Assembly (NCBI GenBank): GCA_027475525.1
Contig: JAMWFC010000009.1
Coordinates: 930,001 to 994,000, forward strand
DNA length: 64,000 nucleotides
From: Macrolepiota albuminosa
Taxonomy: Eukaryota; Basidiomycota; Agaricomycetes; Agaricales; Agaricaceae
Direction of reading: 5' to 3'
Each line of letters begins with the position of its first letter. Position 1 is the stretch's first letter. Below the pieces are notes generated by a model. That model made no database searches. It saw only the letters and a list, made by a program, of their open reading frames with translations, and was not told the origin of the DNA. Positions 32,906 to 43,477 of this stretch are shown piece after piece. A program made the translations under genes and the position numbers.

Positions 32906-34162
32906 TCACAATACAATCATCGCAGACCCATTGCCGCCATCGCTCATTTGAGCTCCGACCTCTTCACACACAGCAGTCAAGAGTGGGTCAACTGCCATAC
33001 CGGGGCTGGAGTAAAGAGAGCGAACAGATACGGCTCGTAAGGCCTGTCGGTTCTGCCCTCGCAGAAACGCAGCGATCGCCTCAGGTGTCACCGAAGTGCT
33101 CGCATGAATGTGTGATGCGGGCAGAGCTGTCACCTCGAGCTTCTCAAGAGTCGGCGGGAGATAGGAAAAGATACCTCTGTCTACTGGCCGAGTCGCGTAT
33201 GAGAACTCCTTTAAATTGGGACATGCCTGCAGAACGACCTTTGGGAACTCTGCAGCCTTTGCAGTCCTTGTCAAAGACAGGCGAATGCGGAGCGAACTTA
33301 ATTGTGCACCCAAATCGTCAGCGATTAAGAGGTTCGTGACGACGTCGACGTCGTAGTTCGTACGGAGATCCAAAATCGACAGGGAACGCAGGGTTGTTCT
33401 TCCTCGTGCATCCTTGATGGATGCGAAGAGCTTCCGAAGCCCGTGTGGAGGAGGGTTACCGTGTTGCACTGTCAAATGAACAAGGTTTGGCAGAGAAAGA
33501 ATGGTCGGAAAATCGGCAATGTCATCCTTCGCAGGTCCGACCCAGTCAATGATAGCAAGGTGGGTAAGTGAAGATCCCAAATTCAAAAGGCTCTGGTATA
33601 CGCCCGCTTGTAAACGATAACTCGGGACGATGGACAAAGACGTCACGGTCAATGCTAGATTGGGAGTAAATGATTGGAACCAGAAGGGATCGGAAAAGGC
33701 CCCATGCTCGCCATGGCATTCCAGATTCTCAAGTCTGGTCAAAAGACCGAGTCCCTGTCCAAGTGCTTCCTTGATGGCGGTGCTGGGCCATGGAGTACGT
33801 GGACGCCGACCTTCTGTGTGGCCAAAGATGACAACTGATCTCATATAAGCGGCGCCGGATCGAAAGAACTCGGTGAGTCGCTCGGGGCAAGTGAATGGGG
33901 AGATAGTGATGATAGCTTCTTGGAAGAAAATGGGCACAATGATGACATTAAAGGACGAGCATACGACACGTAAATCAGCGAAGGGTTTTAGTTCATGCAA
34001 AACGGCACGAATATTCTGGCGCCATGGAAGAGGCAGATAAGGACCGCGAAGAAGGGTGGGGCATAGTAGGCGGAAGATAAGATCGAGGAGTTCGAAGGGA
34101 AGATCGGAGAGGCCTGCGCTTGACGAAGTTGATTTCAACCCGCAGGCGGCCAAAGCTAGCAT
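32906..34162 (-). CDS. F-box protein with LRR-like C-terminus
   Basis: A single-exon protein of 418 residues. Residues 18-45 (LSDLPFELLDLIFRLLCPTL) fit an F-box, the Skp1-binding module of SCF ubiquitin ligases. Further on, Leu-rich units recur (LTHLAIIDWVGPAK, LPNLVHLTVQH, TTLRSLSILDLR, CPNLKEFSY), as in fungal F-box/LRR proteins that choose substrates. Such single-exon F-box genes are numerous in Agaricomycetes. The target is unknown. The frame is intact from ATG 34162. Confidence 0.85.
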   Translation of the reverse strand: MLALAACGLKSTSSSAGLSDLPFELLDLIFRLLCPTLLRGPYLPLPWRQNIRAVLHELKPFADLRVVCSSFNVIIVPIFFQEAIITISPFTCPERLTEFFRSGAAYMRSVVIFGHTEGRRPRTPWPSTAIKEALGQGLGLLTRLENLECHGEHGAFSDPFWFQSFTPNLALTVTSLSIVPSYRLQAGVYQSLLNLGSSLTHLAIIDWVGPAKDDIADFPTILSLPNLVHLTVQHGNPPPHGLRKLFASIKDARGRTTLRSLSILDLRTNYDVDVVTNLLIADDLGAQLSSLRIRLSLTRTAKAAEFPKVVLQACPNLKEFSYATRPVDRGIFSYLPPTLEKLEVTALPASHIHASTSVTPEAIAAFLRGQNRQALRAVSVRSLYSSPGMAVDPLLTAVCEEVGAQMSDGGNGSAMIVL

Positions 34163-35118
34163 ACGCGTTGCTGAGTACTGAGCAGTTTATAATGTTGGTC
34201 AAGATAAGCAGATTGTCTCCAGAGACTCTTCCCCAGTCACCCTTAATGGTTAAAAGTCCGATTAACATTAGGGTCGAACGTTCTACGTTGTTCTTCTCAA
34301 AGTGGGCGTTCTTCGGTGCTTTTGATGGAAAACACGACGATAGTGTTTCCCCAAAGCTCATACGACAACGATAAGATAGCTTAGTTTCAATAGCTTGTAG
34401 TCCCCGCCACGCTTCCCAACTTGACGACTGGCCAAACCGGCAAGAAACCTTACAGTACAATCACATTCAGCGGAATATTGCGGAAACAAAAGAAATACGC
34501 GATATTGTACTGACATATACAGACGAATTTGATATTGATTACTTCAAAATTCACCGGTATCAGCCGTCAACATGTATAAGAACAAACGCGTCCTCTCCAT
34601 CTATACAAGAATAATGATTAGTGTCAGCAATTGGGCTTTTCATTTCAGGTTAAAGGACTTACTTCACACAAAACAGTGGCTCATATCAGATACAAGAGTC
34701 AGGTATTCGAGGACTCCATGAGCAAGACCGATGCAAGGCAAATGTGATAGATTATGACAATAGCACCAAAGTGTGCCAAGTGCTCACACTATTGCCATAT
34801 GGGGGCCACAAGAATGTAGGATAAGACTTTCCACTTTGTCATCATCAAAAGGATACATAGAAACAGCTGGTCAACACAGGATGTACCTGATCGCCAATAG
34901 TAATGGCTCAGACGTATATGAGGTGTCAAAACACGTTCGCAAATCGCAAATAAAGCACCAACGGAGCCTCTGATATTGGTTGGGGGACGAGATAGGTCGG
35001 TTGAATAGAGATGAAAGTTATTGATAAGGTCGAGCGGCCCAGACCGGACCGGCGTTTGGGTAACAAGGGGTAATCCGAACTCCGACAGCTTCTGTGCAAA
35101 ACTCCCTGTGTGCTCGTT
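34163..35118. other. intergenic region where the Vps3 N-terminus is missing
   Basis: Short antisense frames overlap here (34789-35280 minus) but none is recognisable. No exon of a CNH (citron homology) domain was found, although the downstream gene should have one. Confidence 0.45.
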
Positions 35119-37924
35119 ATGAGGTCGACGTTTCCGCGTTCCGGCGTTCTCGTTCTTGGCTCCAATTATGTTCATTCTCTCGTTCCTTCTACGCTTATAT
35201 CTCAGGTCGAAGCTCTGCTTGAAAGCCACAGAATCGAAGATGCAACGGACCTGGCAGAGAGTCAGCGAAAGAAACTTCAAGGGAGCATTTCTATCGATGA
35301 GGTTGGTTGGCTGTTCGGTTATTGTACAATATTCTTAATGTCACATATAAGGCAGATGAGCTACGATATGTTTACCAGCGCATCGGCTTCCAGTGCTTCG
35401 CACAGACTCGTTTTGCAGAAGCCGTGAACTGTTTCTTTCACGGAGAACTGGACCCGCGTTTGGTCATAAGTTATTACCCCAACTTGCGTGGCTCAATGTT
35501 CGCCTCGGATGATTTTATGGATGTATTTGCAGGCGTAGCAGAACACATGCCGACAGAAGCGTCTGTCGAAGACATCGGTGAGATCTTTTTCTTATGCAAT
35601 ATAACCTTTGCACTTTTTTTTTCAACCACACTACCTACTTCCATTGACATATTATCTCTTTCTCTCGTCGCGCGCTCTTGATGTTCCGATTTTGGAACTG
35701 ATTCACAGTTGTGACGAACCTAGTCAGGAACTACTCTCCGCATATCTCACCGAACACGCGTACTGCGCCGCCGACAGCTGAATTGGGGAAGATCCTTGTG
35801 GAAGAGGCCAATAAGACCTTGGAATCCTTCCTCGTGAGATGGCGGGAAAGACGTAAGGCACAAAGTGTGGATGGTCATGCTGCGGGCGGCTCTGCAACAC
35901 AGGTTAAGGTTGATCCTACGCTTCAGGCACGTTCACTTGATTTTTTGAAAATCCCTCAATCACTGAACTATATTGTCAGGCTGTAGACACGGTACTCGTG
36001 AAACTCTATGTAGAACTCGAGAAGCCTCAAGAGTTGTACAACGTTTTGCTTGAGCCTCACAACGTGATAATTTCTGAAGTAGAGCCAGTTCTTAAGAGTA
36101 ACCGTCATTACAATGCACTGTGCATGCTCTATCGAGAATCGGGTGATGACGGAAAACTGCTTGATGTTTGGTCAAAGTACGCGGTCCTGTCTGCTGCTCT
36201 TAGCATACCTTATATATTCTCTTCAGACTCATTGAAGGCGAGTGGACAGACGACGATATTCCTGACCCGCTGTCAAACATGATTGCTCTACTAAACGAGA
36301 AGCGGGACCGCATGTTGACACAACATTGGGGTCTTTGGCTGACGAAGAGAGATCCTGAAAGAGGTCTACAGGTATACTTGCCCCCTCCCTATTAATTAGC
36401 TATCGCCAACGATATTCTTTGCAGCTTCTCATGCTTAAAGACACGGGAAAGCGACGGGAAAGGCCTGACGAGGACCTTGCGCTTCTAGAGGCGATTACAG
36501 AAGTGAATCGGGAAGCCGGCATGCAGTACCTAGAATACCTAGTCATACAGCGCAAGAGCTCTGTGTGTCCTTCGCCCATAATTGTCAATAACTTTCCTTC
36601 TGACCTTATTCTGATCCAGTCGCGACGGTTACATAACATGTTTGCCGCGTCTTGTGTTGAACATCTCTCCGCCGCCCTCGCACACGAATCAGTTTCAAAA
36701 CTATGGCGAGCAAAAGGTGTGTTTTTATCATGCTAATTTTCTACCGGTTATATTGATAAGTGCCCCAGCCGCATCGTATGCATCAAAACACACCGACACT
36801 TCTTTCCTCTCGTACTTTGCCTCAACAACACCAGCCTCGATAAATAAACGTACTCGCCTCAAAGCTATCCTCTTTCTCGCTGGATCGGGACTCTACGACC
36901 CTGCCGTAGTTCGACCACTGCTCCTTGAGCATCAGAAAATTCTCAAGGTCGAGCTAGCGATCGTTGATGGCAAAGTAAGCGCGTCCCCCTCATACCACTG
37001 GAGTTTGATTTGGAATGGTAACCATTAGCTTGGGAATCACCATGAAGCCCTCTCAACGCTTGTACACGGCCTCCACGATTCGACATCCGCAGAGATATAT
37101 TGCACCCTCGGCGGGGAAGTTGTCTCGCCCAAGGCAGCGCAGACGTTGATAGAGAGTAACGCGGGTCTCGAGGGATGGGCAATGGCGCTGTTTGGTACGA
37201 GACTGAAACATGGGGCTGCAGTAGTAGGGATGACCAGGCAGAAGAAATCGGAGTTGTTGAAGGTGCTGCTGGAGGTTTATATGAGTGATAGGCGAGCATT
37301 TTCTGTGCTGTTGTCGAATTCACGGCTGATTAATGACGCTGTTTTTTCGTGGTATGGTTTTCAGAAGCGACAATACCCAGCGTGCTGCCCATCTGATAAA
37401 CTCTCAGGCTATGAACCTCGATGTGTTAGATGTCTGTCTATACTCTTATCTTCATTTTTATTTGAACAATAATCATGTGTATTTTGTAGGTTATACCTAT
37501 CGTGCCTCCAGATTGGCCACTTGATCTGATGTCGTCCTTTCTCGCGCGCTCGTTCCGACGCACAGTACACGCACGTCATGAAGGCAAGATAATCAAGACA
37601 ATTAGTTCAGGACAGAACCTCGAGGTACCTTCCATTCCTGCTTTCCATCGACCTGTGATCTAATCCCTTATGGTTTAGGTCAAAGATCGGACATGGCTTA
37701 TACTGAGAGAAGAGGGTGGCATTATTGAAGAGCCTTTAGAGCAAGACGGTGATGGTGGTGGAGAAGTGGCTGAGCCGGAGAGTTTTGATGAGAAGCAAGG
37801 GCTCATCAACGGCGAGAAGATTCCATTGCATCTGACAAGCGTTCATGCTGTTAATCATGAGGACGTGCACGTAGAGAAGGCGGAATGGGGTAGAGAAGGA
37901 GATGGGGAGCCAAACATCGTTTAG
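35119..37924 (+). CDS. Vps3/TGFBRAP1-like vacuolar sorting protein, N-terminally incomplete
   Basis: The multi-exon gene reads VLVLGSNYVHSLVPSTLISQ, then HRIEDATDLAESQRKKLQG, ADELRYVYQRIGFQC, GELDPRLVISYYPNLRG and VLVKLYVELEKPQELYNVLL (Vps39 domain 1). Further blocks are HYNALCMLYRESGDDGKLLD, LNEKRDRMLTQHWGLWLTKR and the C-terminal Vps39 domain 2 region (RLKAILFLAGSGLYDPAVVR, LKVELAIVDGKLGNHHEAL), ending at TAG 37922-37924. CORVET/HOPS subunits tether endosomal and vacuolar membranes. Family members are near 1,000 residues and begin with a CNH domain, which is absent here, so the gene is truncated or its 5' part is misassembled. TGFBRAP1/Vps3 is favoured over Vps39 by the overall pattern but not proven. 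Confidence 0.75.
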
Positions 37925-37925
37925 A

Positions 37926-38079
37926 CTTGATCTACCGCTTGGTAAAGTCGGTTATTTTGAGTGTTTGCAGCCCTAGCTGCGGTTTGGGTATGTGCAATAG
38001 GCCTTGATCTACCGCTTGGTAAAGTCGGTTATTTTGAGTGTTTGCAGCCCTAGCTGCGGTTTGGGTATGTGCAATAGGC
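37926..38079. repeat. exact 77-bp tandem duplication in a 3' flank
   Basis: The copies are 37926-38002 and 38003-38079, beginning two bases after the Vps3-like stop codon; matching extends two more bases by chance. Confidence 0.95.
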
Positions 38080-38298
38080 CTGGATTGTTGCCGTTCGCTG
38101 ACCTTGTTACATGTGCAGTTTTGCGGTTGTTATAGACTGATGCTCTGTTTGATTGTCAAAGCATGTTCAAATTCCCGTCTCACGAAATGGAGGAACCTTC
38201 GTGGTTCGTGGCAGATTTTCCAGTTGGTTTAGCTCTATGTCTTTCAATTGTCTTCTTTAATATGCAGTTTTTCCTGCCACTTCTTTCACATGTCTCTT

Positions 38299-38825
38299 CT
38301 ACCTTGAAACTACATGCTCAGCAGACCACTCCTTCCGAAGCCTAGTCTGTGCAATTAAAGCAGCAACACCAACCCCATCCGTAGAAACTTCGTCCTGAGG
38401 GATGTACTCCAGATCTGGAAACATCTGACAACGTTCTTCGTAGCGCAAGGTGCTGTTGGTAACATGGAAAATCGGTAGTTCATTGACTGCAGATGCTAGG
38501 ATGAATGGAGAACTGAAGCGTTTGCCATTGACCGTGAGCGAGTGAGCACCGCTATTTATGACAGACATCTGTCGGTTATCGCCAATAGTTTGCATAACAA
38601 AGGCAACTAGTTCGAATAACTCAGTGAATAATTCACATTCAGTGTCCATGTCGCAATTCGGGATCTGCAACCCTTTCATCATCCTCAGGTACCAGACGGT
38701 AGGGGAACTCTGGAACACGTCCTCTTTGGGAACGACAAGAAGCAGGTCCGGGGACAACGAGGGCCTCGATGTCCTGTAGTGACCATAAAGCTTGGTCAGA
38801 CTCTTCCAACGAGCGATTTTAAAAG
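38299..38825 (-). pseudogene. pseudogene copy of the two-exon family
   Basis: The sequence is related to the genes at 39105-39977 and 51942-52805: NRSLEESDQALWSLQDIEAL, then after a frameshift VINSGAHSLTVNGKRF, NELPIFHVTNSTLRYEERC, LEYIPQDEVSTDG. A stop precedes NRSLEE, a frameshift lies near 38690-38740, and exon 2 (MYPTATYRKLVLLTGWVP) is missing. It is about 280 bp from the intact copy and in the same orientation, consistent with local duplication and decay. Confidence 0.75.
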
Positions 38826-39104
38826 GGGATGGGCTAACGGAATGGAACAGTCATTGATATGAAGGGAAGGGAGTGAAAACTAAGGGTCATGAACCCACGC
38901 AAAACTTATTTTTCTACCATGAATCAATTATTGACATGCCGATTCGAGCTTTAATGCAATGTACGTATGATACACAAGTATCTAGGAGGACAAAGTGGTT
39001 CTGTGACGAGTAAAGTATAGTGAATACGGGATTACTGATTCACTCAGACATAAACACAATGATCATCTGCAAAACGGTCACAGGACCTCCTTAAATGACA
39101 ACAG

Positions 39105-39977
39105 TTAAAAGGTCGGGATACTCCTAAAGCGCCGAATCTTAGCACCTTCGTCGATAAGGCCTACAAGGACCCGGAAGAAATCAATCTCGTTCCAGTCGCA
39201 GTCAGGATTGGTAGGGATGTCGATCACTTCGCGACTAAGCTTAATAGGTTCCAGCATCTCGCGACCTTCCTGGAGAGCGTAAACCGTAGCGTATGGAACC
39301 CAACCAGTCAATAGCACCAATTTCCTGTAGGTGGCGGTGGGATACATAACGTGGGCCTGAAAACGCAACCAGGGTGAACATTGTGCTCAAAATTGAAGAA
39401 GACCTCGATATACCTTGTAAATTCCATCTGGTCCACCAGAAAAGTCTTTCTGATCGCCAGCCATTGCTATCAAAGCAGCAACATCAAATGCATCCGTAGA
39501 AACTTCATCCTGTGGGATGTTCTCCAAATCTGGAATCAGCTCAAGACGCTCTTCGTAGCGTGTGTCGCTGTTAGTAAGATGAAAGATAGGTAACTCATTG
39601 ACTGAGCAACCTAGAAGTAACGGAACATCAAAGTCTTTGCCATTAACCGCAATCGTGTGAGAACCGCAATTGATAACAGAAGTCTGCCTGTCAGCGCCAA
39701 TCATGGCCATGGTATAGTTGATTATTTCGCGCAACTTCCTGTATGTGTTGGCTTCTATACCCCGACAAAGGGTTCTCTCCAGCTTATGCATATAGCGCTC
39801 GAGTGGCTGACATGGGAGGGAAAGTGGGACACGTCCTCTTGGGGAGCGATAAGAAGTAGGTCCAGGGATAATGAGGGCTTCGATGTCTTGTGGTGACCAT
39901 AAAGCTGGGTCGGATTCATCCAACGAGCGGTTATGAAGAGGATTGTGCCTAAGGGGCCTGAAGATGTTCCTACCCAT
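39105..39977 (-). CDS. two-exon protein of unrecognised family, copy A
   Basis: Exons 39414-39977 and 39105-39356 join by a GT-AG intron (GTATAT..TTTCAG) into 271 residues. Conserved blocks shared with copy B: FRPLRHNPLHNRSLDESDPA, LWSPQDIEALIIPGPTSYR, VNELPIFHLTNSDTRYEER, LENIPQDEVSTDAFDVAALI, HVMYPTATYRKLVLLTGWVP, TNPDCDWNEIDFFRVLVGL. There is no signal peptide or membrane segment. It is acidic and probably cytosolic. The function is not known to me. Confidence 0.75.
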
Positions 39978-40276
39978 CTCGTCCTTGTGTGCTCGTGTCT
40001 AGTATACAAAATATGAGTTATCAAGTTGAAATGAAGTTTTCATGAAATCAATGAGGTCCCGATGATCACGTGTGTCAACTCGTCAGAAATTAGACTGGTG
40101 CAACTTGTGTCGTTTGTACAATTTCTGAACCACGCTTTCTGTATTATTGATGGGACAGGATACCTCATGTATGAAACGTGATTTGCGTTGAAGCGATTCA
40201 GAGTCGAGCAAAACTAATGTTCAAAATTGGTCCGTTCCGAGATCTAGAATAGATCGAGGTTTTTCTGTGCAGCGGA

Positions 40277-40750
40277 CTATGTGTGGGAAAAATGTCTTCG
40301 ATTTTTGCCGTCATGTGACTTTGTTTGTTCTCGTTGCTATTACTTCCTTCAGGTAAGCGTGGGAATAATGTCTTCGATTTTTAACGTCATGTGATACTAC
40401 CGTTCGTCTGTATGGTTACTTAGTCAGCAGTAGACTATGTATTCACTTTTTAACGTCATGTGACATACTATACGTATGTACGGTTACAGAGATGCGTGGG
40501 AATAATGTCTTTGATTTTTAACATCATGTGATACTACCTACTACCGTACTACGTGGTTACAGAGATGCGTGGGAATAATGTCTTCACTTTTTAACGTCAT
40601 GTGATACTACCGTTTGTCTGTACGGTTACTTAGTCAGCAGTAGACTATGTACGCGTGGGAGTAATGTCTTCACTTTTTAACGTCATGTGATACTAGTACG
40701 GTTACATATATGTGTGGGAATAGTGTCTTCCCTTTTTAACGTCATTTGTT
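40277..40750. repeat. degenerate minisatellite with seven GTGGGAATAATGTCTTC units
   Basis: The unit GTGGGAATAATGTCTTC(N)TTTTTAACGTCATGTGA recurs at about 40277, 40358, 40442 (partial), 40495, 40568, 40652 and 40712, with variable spacers. Each unit includes ACGTCATGTGA, which contains a TGACGT half-site and a TCACATGA palindrome. Confidence 0.85.
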
Positions 40751-41242
40751 CCGTAGCTTTACTATGTTAATATTTGATATCTGCATACGCCAGAATGTAG
40801 CCACTGTTGGGTCTGTTTTAACACATTCTCTACACCCACTCGGTCCGTAATGTTCCAATTTTACTTGGCTGACGTTCTTTCCTTGCCAGATTTATTGGAT
40901 GTCCAGTCGACCCATAGATCCAGCGGTCTCTGAAAAATAGGACTATTTCGATGACTAATTGTGAGTCTTTCTATGTTCTGCCTGGTACAGGCACAACAGG
41001 ACACGATATTAGATCGCAGATAATAGCCGCCACGCGAAAATCATATATCGGAGCAGACACATGCATTATGGCTTATTTCCTTGGCTGCCTTCTGTGGAGA
41101 GCGATCCCTGAATACCAGTGCTAATATACCCCCCCAAAAGATTCGGCATATCGCCACTATCTAATGAACACCTAGTGTCACTTGAGAGGTCTGTTATCCA
41201 GCGCAATAGATATATGACAACAACTCATTGATTTACTAGATC

Positions 41243-42475
41243 ATGGCAATTACTGATTTCGACAGTCTGCCATGCGACAAGCCGTCATTACGACTGATTA
41301 TTAATGCGCCACGGCTTAACATGGAGCAACAACGGGCTATGCTCAAAGTTAAATATTCTTATTCAGACTCTTCCGACAGTGATTCGGATTCCCCTACTAC
41401 TTACTTCAGACTCTACTCCGAATCGTATGCGGTTTCTCGTGGTCGTTCACCGTCGCTGTTTCTATATCCCTTATTTATGTGTTTGTGACAAATACAGGTC
41501 GCCACCACCGTATCATTGACATCATGATTCCAAGTATCTCCTCGCCTAAGCAGAGGTATTTATATGCTTCGTTTCCCAAAACCAAGGCGCGTACTACTCG
41601 ATTTGATGTCTTCTCCAATCCGAGCTTCTCTACGTCGTCCCACTATTTTTTTCTTTATGTCTTTATCCGCTCCCTCGTGTGCCCCTTGTTGGTGCTCCTC
41701 CCTCTAAGTATGATGGCAGAGACGACTCGGCACGCTACGACCCTTACCAGTGAGACTTTCGCTGTTTAAGCGGCCGTTGTGCGTCGACAAGCCATAATCT
41801 AGAGTGCTCCCGGGATGCTCGTATAATGATGTTACGGACTGGGGTTTTGTTGTTTGCACTAGCAAGACATACGGTCAAAGACACCCAACACGTTCTTTCA
41901 TCCTCAATTTACTACCACATGGAGCACTACCGCGATATCCTATTGTGGCACCCTCACACATCCTCCCATCGCCCCTCTGGAATCAAGATGCGCGCCATGT
42001 CTTGTCAGGGGATTCTCCAGGTGACGGAGAGGTATTCAGATGTGCTGTATCACATTAGACCCGCTCATCTCGTTTTTCTGTATGTTTTGACCTCTTGGTT
42101 CGCTCGATCATTGACCTTGAGTCAGGAGCTATACGCATCGTGACAAACGGACCCATCTCACAACGAAAGCTTTTGATGGACGAGGAATTCTCGTTGCCGC
42201 ATTCCATACTCACGAAAATCAACGGCTTGATGAAGTTTGGACTTACTCGGATGCTCCGAAAGAGGTCGAGTGGAACGCAAAGCTCATCGTCGCCAAACAT
42301 ATAGTACGCCGCGAGCCTAATGAGCCTGATTTCACTTCATGCGGAAAGGATTTGGTATGTGAAGTGTTCTTGACGATCAAACTTGCTCAATGTAATGCGC
42401 AGTGCGGCAACGTAACGATACCTCATCAAGTAGATCTGGGCATAGTCAAGGCCAATATTTTCATGCTCGACTAGA
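41243..42475 (+). CDS. possible multi-exon gene, unrecognised
   Basis: Several adjacent coding-looking pieces are present: MAITDFDSLPCDKPSLRLII from 41243 with a Ser/Asp-rich stretch; RVPLVGAPPSKYDGRDDSAR near 41690; and near 42150-42340 AFDGRGILVAAFHTHENQRL then EVWTYSDAPKEVEWNAKLIV. The splice path between them is not resolved, and the competing frame at 42095-42304 is also open. No family is recognised. Confidence 0.35.
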
Positions 42476-42517
42476 GGTATGTTCGCTTTATGCATATCGA
42501 AACACTCATACTAAACG

Positions 42518-42671
42518 TTCTGTTTCTAGTTATTTTTATTGTAGTTAGTAGAATATCTATATATACATTCTATACCCATAGCTGGACGTCAAGATTCTGT
42601 TTCTAGTTATTTTTATTGTAGTTAGTAGAATATCTATATATACATTCTATACCCATAGCTGGACGTCAAGA
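42518..42671. repeat. exact 77-bp tandem duplication
   Basis: The copies are 42518-42594 and 42595-42671, identical and in non-coding AT-rich sequence. Confidence 0.95.
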
Positions 42672-43477
42672 CCAAACACACGCTGCTGGGTTTATGCGGT
42701 GTTCAGTGTCCACCGTCATTGGAGACTTAGGCGCAATTCTCATGAGGAACATTGAATGGTACGTCGTCTTTGCTCTATTGTCAGCAAAGCTCTTATAGAT
42801 TAAACGTCTTTAGTGGAACGGTTTCATAATAATAGTAGAAGACCCTTTATTAATCATTTGTATCGGTGCAGCTAATAATTACATTAATACTTCACTACTG
42901 AGGCCATATCTCCTCTGTCTGAAGACTTTTTTCTATCGGAAATTGATACATTGGAAATGGCATAACAGGTTTCCTTTTCACTTAATGGGTGCCATTAGTG
43001 CTTACTACTAGTCAACCGTTCGTCTTTATGCCAACCTGGATCGTCAACGTTCAGCTAACTGAGTAGGTAAAAGGATTACCAAAACACCTTAATTGGTATC
43101 ATAGTATCATGATTTGTTATTCCCCTACACTGTTTAATACTTCAAGTTTCTGATTGTGATAACGTAGGCTTGTTAAATACAATTGATTATTAGAATGACT
43201 AAGTCATCCGATCACTTATAACGTCCGCACTGAAACATTGTCGGTATCACACCGTCCTGATGTATAGCCCGTTTGTCCAATGTAGTACACTATTATAACG
43301 TCCGCAATGAAACATTGTCGGTATCACACCGTCCTGATGTATAGCCCGTTTGTCCAATGTAGTACACTATCTACATATATAGTACACTATCTACATCTGT
43401 AGTACACTATATACAACGTTCAACCATATACAGTACGATATATACAATGAAAAACATTTAGGGTTTTGAGCAAGAAA
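42672..43477. other. AT-rich intergenic region
   Basis: No gene is seen. It contains a 77-bp duplication (43216-43369) and short AGTACACTAT/CTACAT reiterations just after it. Confidence 0.5.
43216..43369. repeat. 77-bp tandem duplication with one mismatch
   Basis: The copies are 43216-43292 and 43293-43369, differing at one base (GCACTG versus GCAATG). Confidence 0.93.

Noticed and set aside
40277..40750. CRISPR-like array
   Set aside because: Repeats are degenerate with irregular spacers, and the genome is eukaryotic; it is a minisatellite.
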